A stretch of DNA of 9,133 bases, taken from positions 1 through 9,133 of the forward strand of contig JAUQZD010000072.1 in assembly GCA_030587405.1 (NCBI GenBank), given 5' to 3'. The notes beneath the pieces are model-generated. The model did no database searches, was not told where the DNA came from, and saw nothing but the letters and a program-made list of their open reading frames with translations. Below, piece after piece: positions 4,725 through 9,133 of the stretch. Positions within the stretch are counted from its first letter, which is position 1, and each line of letters opens with the position of its first letter. This DNA comes from Candidatus Freyrarchaeum guaymasense (GTDB lineage Archaea > Asgardarchaeota > Jordarchaeia > Jordarchaeales > Freyrarchaeaceae). A program made the position numbers and the translations under genes.

Positions 4725-6638
4725 GTGAAGAGGAAAGCGTACTTAGCTCTGGTCTCCATGGTCTTCTGCGTCCTCATCACCGTGAGCATGGTTGGCGGTG
4801 TTCTCGCATCCTCCACGAGCTACACTGTAAGCGTCGCAGGTGCAGGCCTCGCCGCGGTCAGCGCTCCTTCCCCCCTAAACGTTAACGGTGATGGGAGCCA
4901 TTCCGAGCAGTCCCTATCCGCAGCAGACGCGTCTTCACCCTCGAACCCTGGATTTGACGCCGGCAATGTCCTGCCGGTCAGCAGCCCGCTGGTTGTGGAG
5001 ACGAAGTACGGGCTGGTTCAGGGAATGGAGTGGGACAACTACACCTACGCTTGGCTCGGCATCCCCTACGCTAAGCCCCCCGTCGGAGAGCTGCGGTGGA
5101 AGGCTCCTCAGGATCCTGAGCCGTGGAGCGGCGTAAGGAATGCAACCGAGTTCTCCGAGCCGCCAATACAGTTTGCAGGGTACATGGGGGCTGTCAACGA
5201 GGACGACATAGTCAACGCGAGGCTTATCGGAAGCGAGGACTGCCTTTACCTGAACATTTGGGTGCCGAAGGCTGAGGACGGAGGGCTGCCTGAGAACCTC
5301 CCAGTATACGTGTGGGTTTACGGCGGAGCCAACATAGCGGGGCAAGGATCCTGGCCCCTGTACTGGGGTGCGAACCTGGCACGCAAGGCTAACGTGGTGG
5401 TGGTCACGTTCAACTACAGGGTTGGAATAGCGGGGTGGTTCTACCATCCAGCCCTTAAAACCGGTGACCCTCTAAACGACTCCGGAAACTACGCTTTGCT
5501 CGACATAATTAAGGCTTGTGAGTGGGTGCGTGAGAACATCAAGAACTTCGGCGGGAACCCCGACCTGATAACGATCGCCGGCGAGTCTGCTGGTGGCGTG
5601 AACATATACTCTCTTCTCACGTCACCCTACGTTAAGCAGGAGTACTTTGATAAGGGAAATCCTCTCTTCCATAGAGCTGTAATTCAGAGCGCCGGGATAA
5701 TCCCCCTGCCAAAGGAGGTAGCTGTCCTCTCTGCATACAACCTGCTAGTTAAGCTACTGGTCAAGCAGGGGGTAGCAGACGACACGTGTGAAGCCTTAGA
5801 AATGGTTATGAAGGCATCGGACGAGCAAATTAAAAGCTGGCTTATGGAGACGCCTATGGAGGAGCTCTACGAGGCTCTTAGAGCTGACGGAGAGCCGCCA
5901 AGTCTGCTAGCCATGCCGTCATCGTTCATGGACGGATACGTCATAGCCAAGAACCCGTACCTCAGGCTGATTAAAGGAGAATACGTTAAGGTGCCAGTCA
6001 TCATCGGCTGCTGCAAGGAGGAGATCAAGTACATGATGTCTGAAATGCTCTGCGACCCTGAACTCTACAGGAACGTGACGTTCGGCCACTACATACCGGA
6101 GAACATCTCAGAGTACCTAGACTACATACGTCCATGGCCTGACGAGCTCGCCCCCTACCTAGACTGGGTGCTAGTAGGCGCATACGACCTCATCGCTAAG
6201 GCAGGCTCCAAGGTCTGGGAGATAGTGGGCGTTGACATACCGGCGTACCTCATGAGCCTCCACCAGCGTGACGTCTACGTCTACAGGTTCTGCTGGAACC
6301 AGGAGCCTAAACCACTCGACCTCCTTGTTGGGGCATGCCATGGAAGCGACATAGCGTTCATATTCGGCAACGTCGGGGAGGGTGAAGGCTTCCCACTCTG
6401 CAACCTCGCGTGGACTAAGGAAAACGAGCCCGGGAGGAGGGCGCTGTCGGACGCGATGATAGCGTATTGGAGCAACTTCATGCGCTATGGAAACCCAGGA
6501 GACCCCGACGGCGGCTGCCTGTGGTGGGAGGGATTGCCAGACTGGGACAACTACAGGGCCTGGTTCGGCTGTGAAAGAATAATATTCGATGCAACAAACA
6601 CGAGAGCAGTCATCTACATGGTCTACAGCATACTGTAA
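4725..6638 (+). CDS. Secreted type-B carboxylesterase
   Basis: A 637-residue exported serine esterase of the carboxylesterase type-B / cholinesterase-like family, hydrolysing carboxylic esters outside the membrane. GTG at 4725 is chosen over an upstream in-frame TTG (4713) because the ribosome site GGGAGGAGG (4715-4723) stands just before GTG and overlaps the TTG. The start gives a signal peptide: MKRK, then a hydrophobic core ending GGVLAS. A Ser/Ala/Pro-rich linker (to about residue 85) follows, then the catalytic domain beginning at VVETKYGLVQG. Signatures: LGIPYAKPPVGELRW; GSEDCLYLNIWVP (E171, D172, C173); GESAGG with catalytic Ser288; GCCKEE with the probable acid Glu433; ACHGSD with His539. 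About a dozen cysteines could form disulfides in an extracellular enzyme. No C-terminal anchor is seen. It is uncommon in archaea and typical of bacteria and eukaryotes, suggesting old transfer. Physiological substrate unknown. Confidence 0.95.
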   Translation: MKRKAYLALVSMVFCVLITVSMVGGVLASSTSYTVSVAGAGLAAVSAPSPLNVNGDGSHSEQSLSAADASSPSNPGFDAGNVLPVSSPLVVETKYGLVQGMEWDNYTYAWLGIPYAKPPVGELRWKAPQDPEPWSGVRNATEFSEPPIQFAGYMGAVNEDDIVNARLIGSEDCLYLNIWVPKAEDGGLPENLPVYVWVYGGANIAGQGSWPLYWGANLARKANVVVVTFNYRVGIAGWFYHPALKTGDPLNDSGNYALLDIIKACEWVRENIKNFGGNPDLITIAGESAGGVNIYSLLTSPYVKQEYFDKGNPLFHRAVIQSAGIIPLPKEVAVLSAYNLLVKLLVKQGVADDTCEALEMVMKASDEQIKSWLMETPMEELYEALRADGEPPSLLAMPSSFMDGYVIAKNPYLRLIKGEYVKVPVIIGCCKEEIKYMMSEMLCDPELYRNVTFGHYIPENISEYLDYIRPWPDELAPYLDWVLVGAYDLIAKAGSKVWEIVGVDIPAYLMSLHQRDVYVYRFCWNQEPKPLDLLVGACHGSDIAFIFGNVGEGEGFPLCNLAWTKENEPGRRALSDAMIAYWSNFMRYGNPGDPDGGCLWWEGLPDWDNYRAWFGCERIIFDATNTRAVIYMVYSIL

Positions 6639-6647
6639 CAACCCCAC

Positions 6648-6675
6648 TTTTTTACTTTTACATTTTACATTTCTT
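6648..6675 (+). terminator. T-rich terminator after the esterase
   Basis: Ten bases after the esterase stop comes a run of T tracts (ACTTTTTTACTTTTACATTT and on), with TTTTACA twice in tandem. Archaeal RNA polymerase ends transcription at such T-rich runs without needing a hairpin. Confidence 0.7.
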
Positions 6676-6715
6676 GGTGGGCTGCGGGTCACTAAGAGGT
6701 GGATGATGGTTGTAG

Positions 6716-7068
6716 CTAACCTTCAACGTTCCCACCGTCGTCCTCCATGCAGGCATCTCCTACAAGTGCTACGCCGCCTTCAAGCTGGGTGTTTTCCGAG
6801 GGATGAGGGTGGCTGCTTTAAATGTTTAAACGTGAGAGGCCTGTCGAGGTGTAGCTATCACCCCGCGTTTAAAAGGTACAGACGGCTCCGTCATTCCTAA
6901 ATTGGATCTCACCCGACGCGCGGTACGGGTAAGCAGCACACCCATGAAGCAAACCATGGCTTCATCATCGCCTCCACGGTTACAAACGTGAATTGGACGC
7001 CTGATCGACCATCAGCCGTGGCTCCTCCACTAGCCCTAAAAGTTGGTTGGAGGGAGGAGGGAGCCTAG
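6716..7068 (+). pseudogene. Broken reading frames, possible transposase-like remnant
   Basis: One plus-strand frame from 6716 to 6991 reads like protein apart from two close stops (TAA 6827-6829, TGA 6833-6835): LTFNVPTVVLHAGISYKCYA, AAFKLGVFRGMRVAALNV, then EACRGVAITPRLKGTDGSV and IPKLDLTRRAVRVSST. A second frame overlapping its end (6901-7068) continues KQHTHEANHGFIIASTV, TNVNWTPDRPSAVAPPLAL and KVGWREEGA. There is no start codon with a ribosome site. The AALNV-x-T-x-EA stretch followed by HTHEANH loosely recalls the order of the first RuvC strand and the HK-containing helix in archaeal IS605-type TnpB, but the similarity is weak and the catalytic Asp would be lost. The most I can say is a decayed coding segment of uncertain family. 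The end overlaps the acyl-CoA synthetase stop on the other strand. Confidence 0.3.
6944..6965. repeat. Perfect 7-bp inverted repeat in the 6639-7064 gap
   Basis: ATGAAGC (6944-6950) and GCTTCAT (6959-6965) pair around an eight-base loop AAACCATG. It lies inside the broken frames, about 100 bases past the acyl-CoA synthetase stop on the minus strand. No T run adjoins it; role unknown. Confidence 0.4.
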
Positions 7069-8522
7069 GTGTGGGCGCCAACGGGCGTGCCGCCTCTCGC
7101 ATCCTTGAAACGCTTGTACCAGTACATTTTCGATATCGCCTTTGCCGCTCCTTGAAGGGAGGAGTAAACGGGGAGCCCCGCTCCTTGAAACACTCTAGCT
7201 ATCGCCAACTCTGTTTCGTGATAGTAGCTGGAGTTCACCACCATGAAGACCGGCTTCCCATGCTCTTCCACGACGTGCCTGCAGGAGCTGATCACCACAT
7301 CAGCCATAGCCCCCATCCTATCCAGTCTGTTCCTTGCGTACGCATGGAAGGACTCGGGCTGTATCTCGATCACAACGCTGTTTACGTTGTTGTCCGAGGC
7401 AACCGCGTCCAACGCGTCAAACAACTTCCCCCTCGAGAAGGCCATCCATGCGTCAAGCGGGTTCTTGATGCTTGACCCGGCGACCGGGATGAAGCTTCTA
7501 AGCCTCCTCTGCGTTTCCTCGTCGAACCGGGGAACCCTCAACCCGTACCTGGCGCATATGTCCGAGTACACGACGCTTGACCCGCCGGAGTTGGTCACTA
7601 TCGCAACCCCCCTCCCCTCCGGAGGCTTAGAGTATAGGAAACCTACAGCCACGTCGAGCAAGTCGTCGAAGTCGTCGACTTGGATCACTCCTGCCTGCTT
7701 GCACAATCCATCCCAAACCTTTGCCGAGCCGGCTAGGGAGCCGGTGTGGAAGGCCGCCGCCCTGGCACCCTCCTCGCTCAGCCCACCCTTAAGGATCACC
7801 ACGGGCTTCCGCATGCAGGTTTCCTTTAACAGCTCCAGCAACCCGTCCGTCTTCTTGAAGCCCTCCACGTACGCTAGTATAATGCTGGTCTTAGAGTCGT
7901 CCTTGAGGTACTCTAGGAAGTCCGCGAAGTCTAGGTCGCATGCGTTGCCGTAACTCACAACCTTGCTGAACCTGACATTTCTGAGGCGAGCCTTCAAGAC
8001 GACCGTTACAGCCCTCCCACCGCTCTGTGACAGGAAGGCGACCGGTCCCGGCTCGTCGGGCTGGTCATGGCTGAACCTGAGCCCTGACTCCGGGCAGTAA
8101 ACCCCCATGCAGTTAGGGCCTATGATCCTGAAGCCCCCCTGCCTGGCTATCTCAACCAGCCTGTCCTCAAGGACTCTCCCCTCCTCCAACCCCGTCTCGC
8201 TGAAGCCCGACGTGAATATGTGAACAGCCTTAACCCCCTTCTCTGCGCAGTCCATGAGTATGTCGGGTGTCTGCTTGGCTGGGACGGCGACGACGACGTA
8301 GTCCACCCTCTCCGGTATGTCAAGCAGGCTAGGGTAGCTCTTCAAGCCTAAGACCTCATCGTAGTTCGGGTTGACCACGAACACCTTGACCCGTCCGGCT
8401 TCCACCATCGACTCAACATAGTACCTTACGTTCCTCTCCGACGCGCCGACTACAGCCACGCTCTCAGGGTAAAACACCTCGTCGAGACTAGGCACCTGCA
8501 CCACCTCGAGCACCCGCCGCAC
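7065..8522 (-). CDS. ADP-forming acyl-CoA synthetase, alpha subunit
   Basis: A 485-residue alpha subunit of NDP-forming acyl-CoA synthetase. In archaea this complex converts acyl-CoA, ADP and phosphate to acid, CoA and ATP, or runs in reverse. Domains in order: N-terminal CoA-binding Rossmann domain (SVAVVGAS at 21-28; VVNPNYDEVLG at 49-59; GPNCMG at 135-140), then succinyl-CoA-synthetase-like flavodoxin domains with SQSGG (165-169), YVEG with Glu220 next to the active site, and AAAFHTGSLAGS with His259 as the phosphorylated histidine; NSGG (311-314) and NPLD (354-357) mark the third domain. Length fits an alpha-only protein; fused enzymes are near 700. The ATP-grasp beta subunit is missing here and must be encoded elsewhere if the enzyme works. 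Start GTG (8520-8522) sits about 33 bases after an AT-rich box, so the message is probably leaderless; GTG codons at positions 4, 7 and 8 are alternatives. Substrate (acetate, branched or aryl acids) cannot be read. Confidence 0.94.
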   Translation of the reverse strand: MRRVLEVVQVPSLDEVFYPESVAVVGASERNVRYYVESMVEAGRVKVFVVNPNYDEVLGLKSYPSLLDIPERVDYVVVAVPAKQTPDILMDCAEKGVKAVHIFTSGFSETGLEEGRVLEDRLVEIARQGGFRIIGPNCMGVYCPESGLRFSHDQPDEPGPVAFLSQSGGRAVTVVLKARLRNVRFSKVVSYGNACDLDFADFLEYLKDDSKTSIILAYVEGFKKTDGLLELLKETCMRKPVVILKGGLSEEGARAAAFHTGSLAGSAKVWDGLCKQAGVIQVDDFDDLLDVAVGFLYSKPPEGRGVAIVTNSGGSSVVYSDICARYGLRVPRFDEETQRRLRSFIPVAGSSIKNPLDAWMAFSRGKLFDALDAVASDNNVNSVVIEIQPESFHAYARNRLDRMGAMADVVISSCRHVVEEHGKPVFMVVNSSYYHETELAIARVFQGAGLPVYSSLQGAAKAISKMYWYKRFKDARGGTPVGAHT

Positions 8523-8547
8523 TGTATGAATTCACAAAAAAGACGGA

Positions 8548-8561
8548 AATTTTTATTTTTA
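8548..8561 (-). promoter_or_regulatory. TATA box of the acyl-CoA synthetase gene (leaderless)
   Basis: The minus strand carries TAAAAATAAAAATT, centred about 33 bases before the GTG at 8522. With the usual 25-27 base spacing transcription would start within some seven bases of the start codon, and no ribosome site is present, both fitting a leaderless archaeal message. Confidence 0.65.
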
Positions 8562-8569
8562 TCGGATGA

Positions 8570-8714
8570 TCAGAGTTGACTCCCACAACCATTACGAGGA
8601 GTGCAGCCCTTCTCCTCCTCCATCCACCCAACGGCCGCCTCAACGGTGCCGGATGGTTTACGACGCGCCGCCTTAGGGCCCGTGGAGCCGGCTGGGAACG
8701 CGTAGACGTCAACC
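8570..8714 (-). other. Short open stretch of uncertain meaning between the divergent genes
   Basis: The minus strand is open for about 48 codons ending TGA at 8570-8572, without a start codon. It reads VDVYAFPAGSTGPKAARR, then SGTVEAAVGWMEEEKG. The composition is protein-like and it could be another gene remnant, but the sequence is G+C rich and all frames here are fairly open. Nothing else is seen between the two promoters. Confidence 0.2.
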
Positions 8715-8765
8715 TGCCCTACACGTATGGGCCGCATCGACCGGGGCGGTTGGCTGCGTAGGAAA

Positions 8766-8778
8766 CGTATTTATATTT
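8766..8778 (+). promoter_or_regulatory. TATA box of the SCP2-domain gene
   Basis: GTATTTATATTT stands about 30 bases before the TTG-GTG-ATG cluster at 8801-8809, so transcription should start at or just before these codons. This is the mirror of the leaderless promoter of the acyl-CoA synthetase gene about 210 bases away. Confidence 0.65.
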
Positions 8779-8806
8779 CCCCCCTTCCTCCCTTATTTTA
8801 TTGGTG

Positions 8807-9133
8807 ATGTGGATGGGGGAGATAAGGAGGCCTAAAGAGTTTTTCGAGGATGTTCTCCCTGCCAGGTTTGACCCTGAGAAGGCGGCAGGGTTAAGCTGCA
8901 CCATCCAAATGAACATTGACGGGGAGGAAGGAGGAAAATGGTACATCACCATCAGAGACCAGAAGCTTGAAGTCGCCCAGGGGGAGCATCCAAACCCTGA
9001 CATCCTGATCAGGATGAAGGATAAGGACTTCGTGGACGTGATGAACGGGAAGATAACGGCGGAGCGGGCCTACATGATGGGAAAGCTGAAGTTTAAGGGG
9101 AACCTTGGCTTGGGTACGAAGCTGAGGTCTCTC
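8807..9133 (+). CDS. SCP2 sterol-carrier-domain protein (3' end cut by window)
   Basis: The frame is open from about 8801 to the window edge; 109 codons from ATG 8807 are visible and no stop is reached. The product reads RRPKEFFEDVLPARFDPEKA at the N-terminus, then CTIQMNIDGEEGGKWYITI, PDILIRMKDKDFVDVMNGK, and finally AERAYMMGKLKFKGNLGLGT. This order (a beta sheet with GGKWYITI, PD-x-x-I, the D-x-x-D-V-M-N-G-K helix, and GKLKFKGN-x-GLG) is the SCP2 / SCP-2 sterol-transfer fold, here as a stand-alone cytoplasmic protein. Such domains bind acyl-CoAs, fatty acids or other lipids in a hydrophobic tunnel; archaeal roles are unknown. The start is uncertain: GTG 8804 or ATG 8807 suit a leaderless message, while ATG 8813 has GGTGA five bases before it. 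It is transcribed away from the acyl-CoA synthetase gene, a pairing that suggests acyl or lipid metabolism. Confidence 0.87.
   Translation, partial: MWMGEIRRPKEFFEDVLPARFDPEKAAGLSCTIQMNIDGEEGGKWYITIRDQKLEVAQGEHPNPDILIRMKDKDFVDVMNGKITAERAYMMGKLKFKGNLGLGTKLRSL

Noticed and set aside
4935..5447. Long open minus-strand frame antisense to the esterase (also 6171-6692)
   Set aside because: The plus strand carries an unmistakable esterase with all motifs; these frames come from its G+C-rich codon bias and their products match nothing I know.
7243..7953. 236-codon plus-strand frame opposite the acyl-CoA synthetase gene
   Set aside because: Ser/Leu/Pro-rich shadow of a well-supported gene; no motif, no ribosome site.
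1..9133. tRNA, rRNA or riboswitch
   Set aside because: I looked for cloverleaf-type arms and conserved loops in the gaps and saw only short isolated hairpins.

Overview
The window looks like chromosomal DNA of a thermophilic archaeon, most likely of the TACK group, though I cannot place it further. Starts are often GTG or TTG. AT-rich boxes lie about 25-35 bases before several starts, as archaeal TATA boxes do, and two of these starts look leaderless. Arg is often AGG and Ile often ATA. The gene families also fit: an ADP-forming acyl-CoA synthetase subunit, an F420-dependent luciferase-like oxidoreductase, an archaeal-style VapBC remnant and a SCP2-domain protein.

Layout. Bases 1 to about 900 form an AT-rich, strongly strand-asymmetric block holding the 3' end of an unrecognised gene (1-286), an almost G-free A/C tract (287-426) and perhaps a small Phe-rich membrane protein on the minus strand. 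Bases 900-1678 are G+C richer and contain only broken reading frames. Two intact minus-strand genes follow: an alpha/beta hydrolase (1679-2467) and an F420-dependent glucose-6-phosphate-dehydrogenase-like enzyme (2565-3560), each with its own likely promoter. Bases 3561-4712 look empty to a gene caller. Joined across frames, however, they hold a decayed vapBC toxin-antitoxin module on the minus strand (3764-4424) and a tiny ribbon-helix-helix-like frame (4528-4668). Next comes a secreted type-B carboxylesterase (4725-6638, plus), a T-rich terminator and another stretch of broken plus-strand frames (6716-7068). The window ends with a divergent pair: an ADP-forming acyl-CoA synthetase alpha subunit (7065-8522, minus) and a SCP2 sterol-carrier-domain protein (8807 to the end, plus, cut by the window edge).

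How the genes relate. Three proteins handle esters or acyl groups (secreted esterase, cytoplasmic alpha/beta hydrolase, acyl-CoA synthetase alpha subunit) and a lipid-carrier-like domain lies beside the last. A role in taking up esters or lipids and activating the acids is possible, but this is inference from adjacency; there is no tight operon. I see no clearly new defence or mobile system. The most informative hidden signal is the graveyard of gene remnants between intact genes, of which vapBC can be reconstructed convincingly.
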